64,000 nt of DNA, from positions 561,001 through 625,000 of the forward strand of contig JARFJB010002035.1 in NCBI GenBank assembly GCA_036346205.1, written 5' to 3'. Source of the DNA: Vesta saturnalis (taxonomy: Eukaryota; Arthropoda; Insecta; Coleoptera; Lampyridae). Shown here piece after piece: positions 1 through 11,629 of the stretch (positions are counted from its first letter, which is position 1; every line of letters begins with the position of its first letter). Under the pieces are notes generated by a model. It searched no databases. It saw only the letters and a list, made by a program, of their open reading frames with translations, and was not told the DNA's origin. The position numbers were made by a program, and so were the translations under genes.

Positions 1-379
1 ATATATCAGAGAACAACTCTCGAATAAAAGAGATGACACCAAATACAACCAGTAGTCAAAAAATGATTACTGGAGAAACTGAGTATGCTGTTAGGAACCC
101 GAACTATAATAAGGCAGTTGGACCAGATGAGATAAATATCTGCAGAGTAATTGGACAAGGGTGTAAACTGTCTCCAATACTATAGAACTTATACTCAGAG
201 GAGATTGTTTGTAGAGCACTTGCAAATTGAAAAATAGTTTGCCTACCGAGTGAACTGCAGGATGTAGAGTTACTTAATAATCACTTCTTGACACTATTTA
301 CTTGTACTTATAAACCGCTAACTACTCAATGATACAGGAATAAAAAAAAGTGCCACTCTAGCGTAGAACAATAAGTTCG

Positions 380-1600
380 ACCGAGATACTTAGAATAGTC
401 TCTCACATGCGATATCGCTGCGAAGGCACTGACAAAATCAATATCAATGCACGAACCCTTTTTCTTCCACACGTCATTAACCACTTAGCTTTTATTTTTA
501 ATTACTTTTTAGAAAACTCTGTATTTACTTCAGCCTGGAAAAAGATAGTACATCGTCCAAAAATAAAACAAGTTAAAACAGTGAATGATCTCCGACCGAT
601 TAGCATGTTACCAACTATATCTAGGGTTATAGAAAAGTTTATCAAGCAACAAATTGTAGAACTCTAGAACTCCTATGACATTACATCAAGAAATCAATCT
701 GGATTCCGCCGTGGATTTAGCTGGTCTACAGCTTTGACTTCAATTGCAGATGGCATTCTGAAGGCTTGGGACAAGAATAAGTTAATTTTTTGATTTTATT
801 AGATTTTACATTTTGAATTTGACACTATTTCCCATAGCACGTTGCTTTCAATCTTAGGTTGTAGGGGGTTTAGCGAGGCTGCGTCACTTCTTCGTAAAAA
901 TTACAATTCGACGATTACATTACATACTGCATGACTCACTTTTATGCAGACGACACACAGTTACATCTGTTTGGTCCTAATAAAGCACAGAAGTTGGCAA
1001 GTTCTTGCTTAAATGATAAAGTCCATGGTGAGAATGACCCTAAATTGCGCTTTCGCGCCCATATTAATAAACATATAAGTGCTGCATATCAGGGATTAAA
1101 AAGCTTATATCCCCACGAACAATTGCCTAACCGGGATTTAAAAGGAATCTGTGAATCCCTCGCATTGTCCAACTTCTACTACTGCGACACAATGTATGGT
1201 CCATGTATTACTGTATTCGATGCGAATAGAATTCAAAAATGTCAGAATTCCTGTTTAAGATTAATTTTTGGCATCAGACGTTTTGAAAGGATCACATAAA
1301 CTTTTTAACTGTAACTGGTTGACTATGGAGAACAGGAGGATATTGAACTCTGCATACTTCTTACACAAAATAATTCTCTTATTTGTACAATCGCAATACA
1401 TTCAAAACAAGCGTCCATAACTTAAATCTCATTCTCAAAAGCATAATATCTCCTCCTGTGCATTCAACAGTAATGTTTGAACGTAGCTTTTCTTTTAGTA
1501 TAGCAAAATTATATAATCTCAGAAGGCTGTAAACATGGAACTTTACTATATTTTCGTAAGACATTATTTGACCATTTGTTCACTAAGCAGTCTTTAGACT
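380..1600 (+). pseudogene. Non-LTR retrotransposon reverse transcriptase remnant (Jockey/R1/CR1-like)
   Basis: Plus-strand fragments of a LINE reverse transcriptase in several frames. At 407-667 the peptide has the finger-domain signature NDLRPISMLPTISRVIEKF, which in such RTs precedes the palm. After 667 the frame continues past a stop with a QSGFRRGFS-like block (about 695-720). At 931-1299 a shifted frame opens with FYADDTQLHLF, the catalytic YADD/FADD box, followed by the thumb-type region (about 1120-1290) that ends in NSCLRLIFGIRRFERIT. Between 770 and 930 the palm is deleted and carries stops. Weak similarity to the C-terminal tail continues to about 1600. The family call (chain-terminated, APE-type LINE) is firm; the clade is not. 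The element is dead, with stops, a deletion and frameshifts. Its 5' end probably lies outside or at the edge of the window. Confidence 0.75.
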
Positions 1601-1717
1601 GATTTTCCTTATGTGACTAACTTTACCATTAGTTAACCTTATATTTATTAGTAATTGTGCTTCTCGTTATTTTCTTTCTGTTTATTGTGCGAAACCTGGG
1701 TCTTTGTCAAGTGTTAA

Positions 1718-2580
1718 ATGGTAAAGCAGAGTATTGCCAATAATTCTGTGGACGATTCTGAACCTCCCTTTGGGTTTCAAATTCACAATATTTTAATAAA
1801 AGCATTATTATTATTATTATTGTTATTGCATACTTCAGCCGGAGTAGTAAGTGATGGAAAGAGTGTTAATAATATCAGGTACACAGACCATACCTTAATT
1901 ATCACAACCAGTAAGGAAGACCTACACGAGCTTCTGGAACGATTTAGTGCCTACGGTAATGAATTTTGGATCAGCAACAACAACTGGTAATTAACATTGT
2001 GATTGAATGCGTAGAGAAGTAATAGGACTTGGGCAAGATAATTAATGAAGGTAACAAAGACAGCATAGCAATAAATAGACGCAAAGAGATTGCAAGACTA
2101 CCTTTCATAAAAATGCGATCACTATTATTAAATAAAAACCTCAGCATAGAACTAAGAATACTCACATTACGATGCTATATTATTCCTCTGTTAATGTATG
2201 GGGCTGAAGCGTGGACACTAAAAAAACAAAACCTAAAGAAGTGTCGTTTGAGCTGATTTTAAAGATACTATGGTCCGACAAGATTAACAACCTTGAAGTA
2301 CTACAACGAATTTACCATACAAGAACGAAAACTGGAATACTTGGGAAACACCATGGGAGGTCCTAAGTACGATATAGTGCGGCAAATTATACAGAGAAAG
2401 ATAATTGGAAAAGGATCTGTTGGCAGAAGATGCTGAGAAATCTCCGGGGCACCATCTAAAACGTAGAGCCTTGATGATCGCCCACCTGCGCAGAGAGACG
2501 GCACCCTAAGAAATGGACGTGACAACTGCCCCGATGCATTCAGAATCGGTTCTGTCTTCTACCATACAATCCATTCATCG
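1718..2580 (+). pseudogene. RTE-like endonuclease-reverse transcriptase remnant, C-terminal part
   Basis: Fragments in two frames match the post-catalytic half of the RT found in many insect endonuclease-reverse transcriptase models. At 1860-1980 NNIRYTDHTLIITTSKEDL is a degraded YADD box (here YTDH), followed by an L-x2-L-x2-F helix. At 2090-2250 there is an IARLPFIKMRSLL block and then the typical RCYIIPLLMYGAEAWTLK box. After a stop at 2256 the tail continues in another frame (ERKLEYLGNTMGGPKYD, then IQRKIIGKG and VGRR, about 2320-2430). The run of Leu near 1805 comes from a TTA microsatellite and is not a protein feature. Catalytic residues are lost, so the copy is inactive. It is a different family from the RT at 380-1600. 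Confidence 0.75.
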
Positions 2581-3003
2581 ATTTAGTATTAGTTGCCTGA
2601 TGCTTACCAGACATTTAGACTAGCAATGAAAAGCACTTTAAATGTATCAAGCTAGTTCTGTTAACAACTCCTTACAAAGGATTCTACTCTTTTCATTTCA
2701 AATTCACAGATCAAAGCCGGAAAACAGTGTTTCTACACATGACATTAAATAACATAATTTAATAAAACCAAAATCATTGTGGTTTGGAACGCTGAAAAGG
2801 TTGCAGAAAGAAGAAAATCACGTGTTTTATTCCCTTTCAACGGAGAAAAGAAATCTGCTTAAGCGGAAAAAGGATATTAGAGATCTGATAGGAAAAATTA
2901 TACCCCATAGTTTGACTAAACATCCTCAACGTGTACGCAGTGACCATATCGCGATATGGGCATGAAAAAACTTCATATAAAGCAGTGTTACTGGGATTCG
3001 AAA

Positions 3004-3045
3004 CTACCACTTCTCTAGTGCTAAATAAAATTTGTTACCACTGAC
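3004..3045 (-). CDS. Possible last exon of a gustatory receptor gene
   Basis: On the minus strand a CTCTCAG acceptor is followed by 13 codons, VSGNKFYLALEKW, and a TAG stop. Insect Gr genes commonly end in a very short exon coding for a variant of a TYLVxLxQF tail. This peptide could be a degraded or shortened version, and its phase (0) matches the donor at 5662. The mariner-like insertion at 3163-5480 would lie in the intron; without it the intron would be about 300 bp. The evidence is only position, phase and weak similarity, so a chance match is quite possible. Confidence 0.25.
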   Translation of the reverse strand, partial: VSGNKFYLALEKW

Positions 3046-3162
3046 CTGAGAGCAAGATTTAGTTCGGCATTAACGAAATATCCAAATAGAAAGCAATGAG
3101 TTCTTTGAGGCTACAGATAGATAGCTCTTATTACAAGCTGAAACTAAACATTTCCAATATAC

Positions 3163-5480
3163 AGGGTGGGTGCCTGCTGCGTGGACGGAGGATTGCTCCT
3201 GAACTATTAGAGGTATCAAAACCAATTTTGGTGTGGTAATACATGATCATTGGTTCTACATTCTAAAAATACTTAGGTATATACAGGGTGATTGAAAAAA
3301 ATATACCAACCCAAACCTGTATTTTTTGAATAGAACATTCTGTATATTTTTGAATTTTTGTATTCACTGTAATATTTAGAATATAAGTATATAAATTTGT
3401 GTCTGTATCACTAACCGTTCTGAAGATATCGTCGCTTTAGTATCAAAATAGAGTTAACTTTGGAACTACAATGCGAGCGTTGTCCCCATGCTTTTGTAAA
3501 CCTGTTTATACCATCGACTATTAATAATAGTCTATTAACAAACAAACTTGGAATTTTTTTGAAAACATACAAAAATATACAGAATGATTAACTTAGGTGG
3601 AATATAATTTTTCTCAATTTTTTCAAATGCAACACTGTATATTTTTTCATATTTCGATTCCCCGTGAAAAGTAGATACTAATTGATAACAGGTTTCACAG
3701 CCATAAGACGGAACCTTCCAGATAAATTGACGCTTTATTTGAAAATATTGACAAACAGAAGAACAAATAAAACAAAATCCAGATCAAATAAAAAAATACG
3801 AATGGCAAATACATTCTTTAACTGATAAGAAAACTTAATTAATAATTAAACAATAAAATAATTCTCCACACCTAAAAATAAGTTGAACAAGTAAACATAA
3901 ACGAATAAAACCATAAATTCAAATTAAATGTTCAAAATGCTGACCACGCCCAGCTAAACACTTTGCAATTCGCTCTGTAAACGAAAGATTCACTCGCAAC
4001 AACATTAGAGGAAAAGAGGATTGAAAGACAGCTCTAATTCTGTTTTTCATATCTTCGCTTGTGGTGGGAGGATGTTGGTAAACTTTTTCTTTAACGTAGC
4101 TCCAAAGGAAGAAATCAAAGGGCGTAAGATCCGATTATGTGGCTGGCCAGTTTTGCAAACCACCTCGTTCTATTCACCTCATCGGATAATTTCTATCGAG
4201 ATATTGCCTAATGTTGATTGCATAGTGTGGAGGGGCGCCATACAGTTGAAACCACATCGTACGAATATTATCTACCTCGGTATTTTCCAATATCTCGGGT
4301 AAACCATTTTCCAAAACCGGTAAATATCTTTCTCCAGTAAAACTCCCATCAAAGAAAAAGGGATCAATCACATTAAAATTGATTATACCACCCCACAGAT
4401 TAACTGACCATCGATCCTGTTGATCAACAACTCTTAAGATGTGTGGATTAGTATCCAAATAGTGATGATAGTTATGTGTATTAATATTGCATTATTGTGA
4501 AAGGTTGCCTCATTCGTAAATAGAATGTTATTAACAAAATTGGGTTCTTCATTGACTTTAGTAGTTACCCATTGGCAGAAACATTCACGATTTTAAAAAT
4601 ATATGTCACTTAAAGCTTGATGTTGCTCTCTGGTACTAATTTGTGGATTTTCTATAAAAGATGCCACAACTTGAAACTGAATTTCGTCATTTGGGCTTCC
4701 AGAATTTATAAATCTCTCAGCTACATTCATAAACGATTCTTTCTGCGAATGTCTTCTCTCTGGGTATCGTTCACAGTACAAACGGTTAGCCAGAAAAGCG
4801 TTTCTTTGAGCTTCGCCGTAAATAAAGATCATATCGACCATTTCTTCTTTGGAAAAATTCATTTTATATAAAAATTTACAAAACGACAATCCAAAAACAC
4901 ACAAACTAATGGAACAATATTTTAAAAATTATACAAACGTCAAAACAATAGATGCAATTGTTCCTTTTTATTACGAGCGACTAGCCTATCTGATTTGTTG
5001 TGTTAAATTCTATTGTCATAGTAAATTTGTATTTTAGAACATTTTTACGTAAAAGCGTCAATATCTCAAGAAGGGTCCATATTATCACTGTGAAACTTAT
5101 CAATTAGTATCTACTTTTCACGGGGAATCGAAATGTGAAAAAATATACAGGGTGTTGCATTTGAAAGAATTGAAAAATAGTAGTTCTAAGTTAACTTTAT
5201 TTTGGTACTAAAGTGACGATATCTGCAGAACGGTTAGCGGTACAGATACAAATTTCTATACTTTTATTCTAAATGTAACAGTTAATCCAAAAATTCAAAA
5301 ATATACAGGGTGTTCCATTAAAAAAACACAAGTTTGGGTTGGCATAGTTTTGTCAATCACCGTGTATATATCTATATATTTTTAGAATGTAGGTCCAATG
5401 ATCTTGTATTATCACACCAAAATTGGTATTGATATCTTTAACAGTTAAGGAGAAATCCTCCATTCACGCCACCCTGTATA
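3163..5480 (-). mobile_element. Mariner-like element with 0.4-0.55 kb terminal inverted repeats
   Basis: The ends are mirror images: left CAGGGTGGGTGCCTG, right CACGCCACCCTGTA. The arms pair over 3163-3465 with 5180-5480 and again over 3595-3720 with 5085-5190; about 130 bp (3466-3595) is present only in the left arm. Inside the arms the motif TATACAGGGTG recurs (3283, 5148 and 5302, with degraded versions near 3345 and 3573). The flanks are TA-rich, as expected for IS630/Tc1/mariner targets. The interior holds a broken transposase on the minus strand. It sits just downstream of the Gr exons at 5662-5878. Confidence 0.8.
4020..4904 (-). pseudogene. Mariner-like transposase, DUF4817-type HTH plus DDE remnant
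   Basis: The N-terminal piece (4593-4904) has the pattern FSKEEMVDMIFIYGEAQRNA with RLYCERYPERRHS, the helix-turn-helix (DUF4817-like) that heads many insect IS630/Tc1/mariner transposases. After stops, the catalytic half (about 4020-4458) reads WSVNLWGGIINFNVIDPFFF, then FTGERYLPVLENGLPEIL, then the second catalytic box. That box should read DGAPPH but is YGAPPH, so the second Asp is lost. The third acidic box is not recognisable. It is the only coding sequence of the element at 3163-5480 and is inactive. Confidence 0.8.
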
Positions 5481-5661
5481 ATTATATAAATTATGGATTA
5501 TGTCCTAGAATAACTATAGTAACGGAGCAAACAAATCGAACTGTGATCTAAAAGAAAATTACTAAAATTTTTAGCTTATTTCTGAATATTCTGTTCGCAC
5601 TAATATTGATAGTCACATTTTAAAGAAGGTTTATAGAACATAACATACATGGTTAACTTAC

Positions 5662-5751
5662 CGATGCCAAAAGTTTTGTACCAACAGTAAAGATATCTGA
5701 AGCTCTTAATACAGGTTTTTCAATTATTAATGTAGTAATTAATATTTCAAC
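5662..5751 (-). CDS. Gustatory receptor, 3' exon (TM7 region)
   Basis: A 30-codon exon on the minus strand: acceptor TTTATTTTAG before GTTGAA, donor ATCG/GTAAGTT after TCG. It encodes VEILITTLIIEKPVLRASDI followed by FTVGTKLLAS. This matches the segment of insect Gr proteins just before and into TM7 (a KPV-x-A-x-x-FTV-x-x-x-LLxS pattern), and in Gr genes this exon usually ends exactly at LLxS. Both borders are phase 0. It follows the exon at 5810-5878 after a 58-bp intron, so the two are certainly one transcript if it is live. Gr proteins are seven-TM ligand-gated cation channels of taste neurons (established for the family). No stops or frameshifts. Confidence 0.72.
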
Positions 5752-5809
5752 CTAAAATAAACATAATATTTAGATTAAAATTAATAACATTTTATTGTAA
5801 AATGTTCAC

Positions 5810-5878
5810 CTGATTTGCTTCTTCCGCACTCAATTTACTAATAGGATATTTGAACAAAAACGACAGTATGTCATCGCT
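5810..5878 (-). CDS. Gustatory receptor, penultimate-type exon (intracellular loop 3)
   Basis: A 23-codon exon on the minus strand: acceptor TTTTCATTTTTCAG, donor CAG/GTGAAC, both phase 0. The peptide SDDILSFLFKYPISKLSAEE plus ANQ resembles the cytoplasmic loop between TM6 and TM7 of insect Gr proteins. There it follows a TAE-x-VTKK type end of the large upstream exon. The large exons at 39879-40871 and 51337-52284 end in just such a sequence at phase-0 donors. No first exon is seen immediately upstream; 5880-6780 holds nothing recognisable. The 5' partner is therefore one of those distant exons, or is lost. Confidence 0.7.
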
Positions 5879-5889
5879 CTGAAAAATGA

Positions 5890-6780
5890 AAACTTATATT
5901 AATAATTCAATAAAGCACCAATTTAATTTAGACAATTACAAGGGGAGCTATTTTTTATACTCAAGATTGACCGTCCCTAAGGGGTGACATTATTCTATTG
6001 AAAGAGTGATTGATATATAAGTCTAGGTCAAATACTAATAACTGTTTACACATAAATATAATTATGTGAGTAAATAGTAGTCATTGTAGGTATATATAGT
6101 TTTTATTTGATGATATCAGGAATTCCATTACATTTTCAACATCAGTTAACGTTGACATATATATTGATAGTAAAATTGTAGACATATCTGTACTAATCAA
6201 ATATTAATTATGTTCTTTATTGCTGCTTTTAAATTAACAAAATTGTTTAATGTAATTTAAAAGTGCGTGTCGTGCTCAAGGTGACTTGTTAAGAATAGAA
6301 CTTGTAACAAGGAATCTCTTTTACAAAGTGAAAAAGAAAAGAAAAATGTTACGTGGAGTAGGTTTCGAGTTTGATTAAGAATTATTTTGATTTTACAAAC
6401 ACAAATAACTGGGTAACGTTATAACGGATAAAATGAACAAATCCCACGAGATTCTACGAGGGAAAATCAGTAATTAAGTTATAAATCCACAAAGCAGAAA
6501 GATGGGTAGAGAAAACAATGCCTTGTGCAGCATTTTCTTCATACGCGAATAAAGTTCAAAATGCAGTCAATGAAGTCAACAAGATGCAAATCTTTATACG
6601 CCAAATCCTGGATTCACGGATAATGCTCCATAATTTTCCACTTTCACTGAATAATCCAGACAAAATAGACGAAAAAAAGTGCTGAGTTTTCATTAATTCC
6701 CAACAAGCTGGATTTTTGTACGTGTCTTGAATATGACATTACAAATGCTTTGTCAAAAGCCCCATCGATCCAGTGCGTTG
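5890..6780. other. No gene recognised
   Basis: AT-rich sequence without a supported coding region, splice-flanked exon, RNA or repeat. If the Gr exons at 5662-5878 are spliced to distant first exons, this is intron. Confidence 0.5.
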
Positions 6781-6849
6781 TTTTTTATCTGAGGTCAAGT
6801 CACAAATTTTCGTTCCTTGCGTACATCTCTGAAACGGTGAGAGCTACCG

Positions 6850-6935
6850 GAAAAATAGATCGTGAAAAGGTATCAATACTTTTTTCTCTACGAAGCACCA
6901 TTCTCGACTTATCGCGATTTCAAACCTAGAAAACA
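6850..6935 (+). repeat. Left terminal inverted repeat of large element, copy 1
   Basis: The sequence CTACGAAGCACCATTCTCG and its surroundings pair as reverse complement with GAGAACGGTGCTTCGTAGG at 14451-14469, over about 70-80 bp at roughly 80 percent identity by eye. Outward continuation to about 6780 is specific to this side. Confidence 0.65.
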
Positions 6936-7101
6936 CGAATATGCATTTATATGCAGCCAGTATGCATCATCTGGTCGCCAATTTGAAGTAGAAAATATTA
7001 GAATATTGGTTTTGTGACTCATGCACTCAAATACGGTTGGTGTTGAGTACCATCTGCCTGTGACATTTCTTTTAAACTGTGCCATTATAAAATTTTATAA
7101 A

Positions 7102-8400
7102 ATGTCAGAAGTTTGCTTTGTTTGCATTGAATCTTTGATTGAAGGTGAAATTATGGTTGTTAATCATGGGATGCAAATTTGATCTATTCCAGTAATGAAA
7201 GGAATGATGAGTTTCATGAATATTTAAAAGACAATCTGTAACAATCCATAAGCAGTGTCATAAAGTGTACACCCGGAAGATCAGCATTTCTGCAGCTAAA
7301 AGACAACGCCAGACGGAAGCAACTACCACATCTGGAATTAGTCCTCCTCGGACTAGAGCGCGAGGAAATGATTCTCTTTTTGTTTTAGCGAAAATTTTGC
7401 GGCAATGCAGCAGATATAGCAGCTGACATGAAAAAGCGCAGCATCTTCCGCATAGAGTGTCCCAAGTTTCAACACTTGCAGGTAGCTCGGACTCGTTCTG
7501 ATCAGCTAGAAATAAGTGTTATTGCACGCATTCAATATGAATACGATTTAGTACCACAGTGATTGTTATAATTCCTTTCTGAAACCTACTACTGTAGGTA
7601 AAATCGGTCATCCTTAAAGTGATTTTTTACTTTAGCAATGGAAAAATATTTGCGTATATGGAAGGATATTTGAGCAGAACCATCTATCGATTCTAGAACA
7701 ATCAAGTCATAACTGAAGTTGAAGTATAGTAATAGAATCATCATAACTGAGAAATTGGGAAGTTCGACATTCATTTGCTTTATCGACAATCAGCATAACA
7801 TTCTCAACAAATCTTGGTATGAGAATAATAAACAAAATGAGAATGAAGACCGAGTCAGAATACTTGAAGCAGCTGCAGCGATCGTACGGGAGGATATTCA
7901 ATAGACAGTGCTTGGCACTGATAATTATCCTACACCTAGTCAAAAGTTCGAAAATACCAATAGCGATATTCCGGAATCATTAAATTATTTGTTAAAGCAA
8001 ATAATTATGAAAAATAAACGTTATAAACTGGAACATTTGAAATTAATATGTACAAATGTCAGCCACTGTATTATGGCTGCTGTTCGTCCTAACTCTTTCA
8101 AATCACGATTACAGTTGTGTCTCCGTGTTTTTTCATCCTCGGTTTGGATTAAAACGTCTTATTCAGATTTTTTCATCTTTCAGTTTGTATGCATCGTATA
8201 ATGAGACTATGACTATGGTGTATGAGGTAGCAGCAGTTCTCTATCGTCCACCTCATATCCTACCACCAGAAACTGGGACAATTATTAAGTATGCTACAGA
8301 CAATGCTGATATCACTGTACATACTCTAGACGGTCGTAACACGCTTCACATAATGGGAATCAATCAAATTATAACTCCAAAAGCAGCAACTTTTTTATGA
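7102..8400 (+). pseudogene. Large element protein, copy 1, N-terminal part
   Basis: The start ATG at 7102 opens MSEVCFVCIESLIEGEIMVV, matching copy 2 at 54844 (MSDTCFLCNELLSDGDVVEV). Stops and shifts follow, but the frame can be followed. A TIHKQCHKVYTRK segment (about 7236) supplies H-x3-C, making with C-x2-C a first zinc-knuckle-like module. A FCGNAADIAADMKKR segment near 7395 and a HSDCYNSFLKP segment near 7557 look like a second. From 7719 to 7904 the frame is clean (SSTFICFIDNQHNILNKSWY). At 8195-8390 ATDNADITVHTLDGRNTLHI matches copy 2 at 56490 (AADNADISVSTIDGHNTVHI). It ends at the retrotransposon insertion. At least eight disablements; not functional. Confidence 0.6.
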
Positions 8401-11400
8401 TTGTGGACCTGAACAGGCTAAATTTGGTCTATGGCGCTAAAGCACTCAGGAACACTTAGGAGGATGGATAAAGGGATAACGAATTGCCAATAGATGCCAA
8501 TGAACAGCTACCTTAAATTTTCTTATATCATAAGTGAAAGGAAAGCTGGAACTAGGGAGATCATTCCAGAGATTAGAAGCCGTGTAGAAAAATGTCGATT
8601 GCGCCCGTTTGTTACGGTAAGTGGAGATTTGTACTGCATACTGATTATGTGAATGAGCGAACCGAGTGTTTCTCGCAAAGATAGACCGAGATGGTATGAA
8701 AGCAAATAATTCAGCAGCAAAAGAGCCGTTGTAATAACGATAATACAAAGAAAGAACTGAAACCATCCTTCTATGCTCAAGGAACTGTATGTGAGAAGTT
8801 AAGGACGGGTCATTTATAAGCCTAACCGCTTTCTTTTGAATACGATCAACGATATCGAGAGCGTATTGGGGAGCACTAACCCAGAGGTGAGAATTATATT
8901 CTAGATGAGGCCGAATTTGGGCCTTATACAGCAGAAGGAGTTGTCGAGAGGTAAAGTACTGCTTAGATCTGTACAAAAAAACCTGCTGTTTTGGTAGCTG
9001 ACAGAAGATGGTCAACCAATGAGAGATTTGAAGATACAGTCATACCCAACAGAGTAATAGAGTCTGAAACCTTAAGAACTGGGCCATTCATACACACACC
9101 AGGAAATGATCGACCTTTTTTGGAGGACACAAGGCAACACTGAGTTTTGTTAGCATTAAATTTAACTAGAATATTGCTTCCCTATTGGAGAATACGTTGA
9201 ATGTCTTTGTTGATTGAATTTGCCATTTCAGCTTTAATTTCTTGATTTGACATAGAAGGTAGATTATCAGTATGAGTAGACTGAGATGAACTACAGTGTA
9301 GAGTGCTATCGTCAGCAAAGCAATGAATGGGGTTAGTTTTTGAAGAAATAAGGTCATTTATGTACAGCAGAAAAAGTGTAGGCGCTATAACGGATCCCTG
9401 TGGTACGCCCGCGTTAATGCTAACTTCTTTTGAAAAAAAGCCATCACCTACGACACGTATTCGTCTTTTATCAAGGAAACTAGAAACCCATTTGATGAGC
9501 GTATCATTTAACCCAAACGAGGTGAGTTTGGCAAGTAAAAACTTATGCTACACTTGGTCAAATGCCTTTGAGATATCTAAAGCGACTACAACTGTTTTAC
9601 CGGACTGCTCTACTGTATTGTTTCAAACTTGGGTCACATATGAAAGATCATCTGTTGAACGACTTTGCCTAAACCCATATTGGTGATCACTAAGGAGTTT
9701 GTTAGTTTCAAGGAACGTGAGCAGTTGCTGATTGATGGCTTTTTCCATGATTTTAGACAAAATGGAAGTAATGGCAATTGGTCGGTAGTTTGAGGGATCG
9801 GTCTTATCGCCTTTTTTGGGAATAGGTTGAACATTTGCTAACTTCCATGATGAAGGGAATCCCCAGAAGACATAGAGATCGTATACAGCCTAGATAGGAC
9901 TGGTACTAGTTCGGGGAAACATTTCTTTAAGACAATGGCTGGGATACCGTCTGGTCCAGTCGCCTTATTGAGATCTAGCCTACTGATGATCGATTCCAAG
10001 AGCTTGTACCGAAAATAAATTGGTTGCATAGCGTATGAAGAAGAGTAGATTAGGGGCACATATTTTCCAGAATGATTGGGACACGAGTTTGATGCAAACA
10101 AATCCACAAAAACATTGGCTTTGTCTACAGAATTAGCAGCTACCAATCCGTCAATAGATGTCAGGGGGGAAAATGAAGATGTTCCAAAGTTTTTACTAAT
10201 GGCTTTAGCTAAAGACCAAAATTTACGACTGCCTAAAGGAGATGTTACTAGTTCATTGCATTTTCGTTGTTCGAACAACTTTTTGGTTTTAGTGAGGGTA
10301 CTTTTGCAGATATTTCTAGCATCAACGTATTCTACATGACTGTCGACCGATTTATTAGATTTCCATTTAATGCAATATTTATTTTTTAAAGATATTGCAT
10401 CAGCACAAGCCTTATTGAACCAGGGTTGGGAACTTAAATGACCTATGCGGTACTGTTCTTTGGGAATGTATAACTCCATTCCCATGAGAATGATTTCAGA
10501 TACTGAAAGAGCGATGTCCGAAGAAGAGGACGACTTAAAACAATATTCACGCCATGGAAAGGTTACAAAGAAATCCCGTAAATTACGCCATCGAGCTGAC
10601 TTGAAACACCACAGGGTTCTATCGGTTTTGCGAACAACAGTGTAATTAGGTACAGTAGAAATGATTTCTATTAGACAATGGTCGGAAAGACCTAAAAGCG
10701 AAAGAACGGAAGTTTTATAAACAACAGGGTTTGATGTAAGAAAGAGATCTAGAAGATGTGGAGTATGGTTAGGTTTATCAGGGATTCTTGTGGGTTCAGA
10801 AATCATTTGTGTGAGATCACATTAAATAGCAAATGTTTCTGCACTATGACCAGCAGGATTTGTAGTACATAAAAACTGAAGCCAATTAGAGTTATGAACA
10901 TTGAAATCGCCTACAATTGAGATATCGCAAGATAGAAACTGAGACAGGAAGTCTTGAAAATTACTGTCATTAGGAGACCTATAAATGCAACAGTAGAATT
11001 TCACAAAAGTAGGACTAGAATGTTTAAACCAAATCACGTCAAAATTTTTATTTTCTAAGGAAGAAACCCTCTTGCAAGCAATTCTGTCCTTGATGTAGGC
11101 ACATATGCCTCCTTTATATCGAAAGAGTGAAGGTGGTATTGAGGAAATTGCAAGTCGGGTGACTAGGAGCTTTCAGAGGAGACTTGTGTTTCAGATAGAA
11201 ACAAAATATCAGGTTGTAATTGTTTAAGATGTTGGTAAATAGTATTAAGATTAGACCTGATACCGCTGATGTTGCAGTAGTGAATCAGAAAATTGATACT
11301 TTCGATGATCGTGGTCGCTTGGGCCCTGCCCTCCCCGATATCCGAATGGGGCAGAATTTTACGTACGGAATTTATTACCCTAGAAACCACAGCCATCATA

Positions 11401-11600
11401 TTTTTTAATTTGGGACTATTAATCCGATAGGAAGACAGTGAGGGCGATAAGGAAGAATATGGATGAGAATAGATTAAGGATGAAGGAAGGAGTAACCGGC
11501 AGCCCTTAACGAGCTCAGAAAATCGGACACCCAATATTAAGGAGCCCATGGTAAGGGTGGCATGGAGTATACATGCGTACCACCTATTATAGCAGAAGAG
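8395..11600 (-). mobile_element. CR1/Jockey-like non-LTR retrotransposon inserted in copy 1
   Basis: A near full-length minus-strand LINE. The 5' side (about 11600) begins with an APE endonuclease region; the 3' side ends near 8395 with a short untranslated tail and an A run (TTTTTT on the plus strand) directly beside the interrupted host reading frame. The host frame resumes at about 11640 (AHVPIQIYQNNGVIGYGKVV). Target-site duplication is not certain; AAAAGC occurs on both sides. Confidence 0.8.
8446..11549 (-). pseudogene. LINE ORF2: APE endonuclease plus reverse transcriptase
   Basis: In reading order on the minus strand: QPDILFLSETQV (11170-11230), the endonuclease N-terminus; CCIYRSPNDS (about 10975) and GDFNVHNSNWLQFL (10885-10930), the endonuclease GDFN box; a clean 322-codon stretch (10806-9838) covering the linker and first RT motif LNKATGPDGIPAIVLK; then, after a frameshift at about 9840, NYRPIAITSILSKIMEKAI, HQYGFRQSRSTDDL, INAGVPQGSVIAPTLFLLYI and FADD (9308-9319); finally a post-RT domain (9015-8446) with LLLLYKAQIRPHLEYNSHLW. 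Order and motifs fit CR1/Jockey-group elements, which reverse-transcribe their RNA at a nicked target. A few frameshifts and stops make it inactive, but it is better preserved than its host gene, so the insertion is probably younger. Long ORFs on the opposite strand are shadows. Confidence 0.82.
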
Positions 11601-11629
11601 CCCACATCACGAAAAAATACAGTGAAAAG

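Noticed and set aside
9327..10645. Plus-strand ORFs of 66-119 codons between 9.3 and 10.7 kb
   Set aside because: Antisense shadows of the LINE reverse transcriptase, whose motifs are all on the minus strand.
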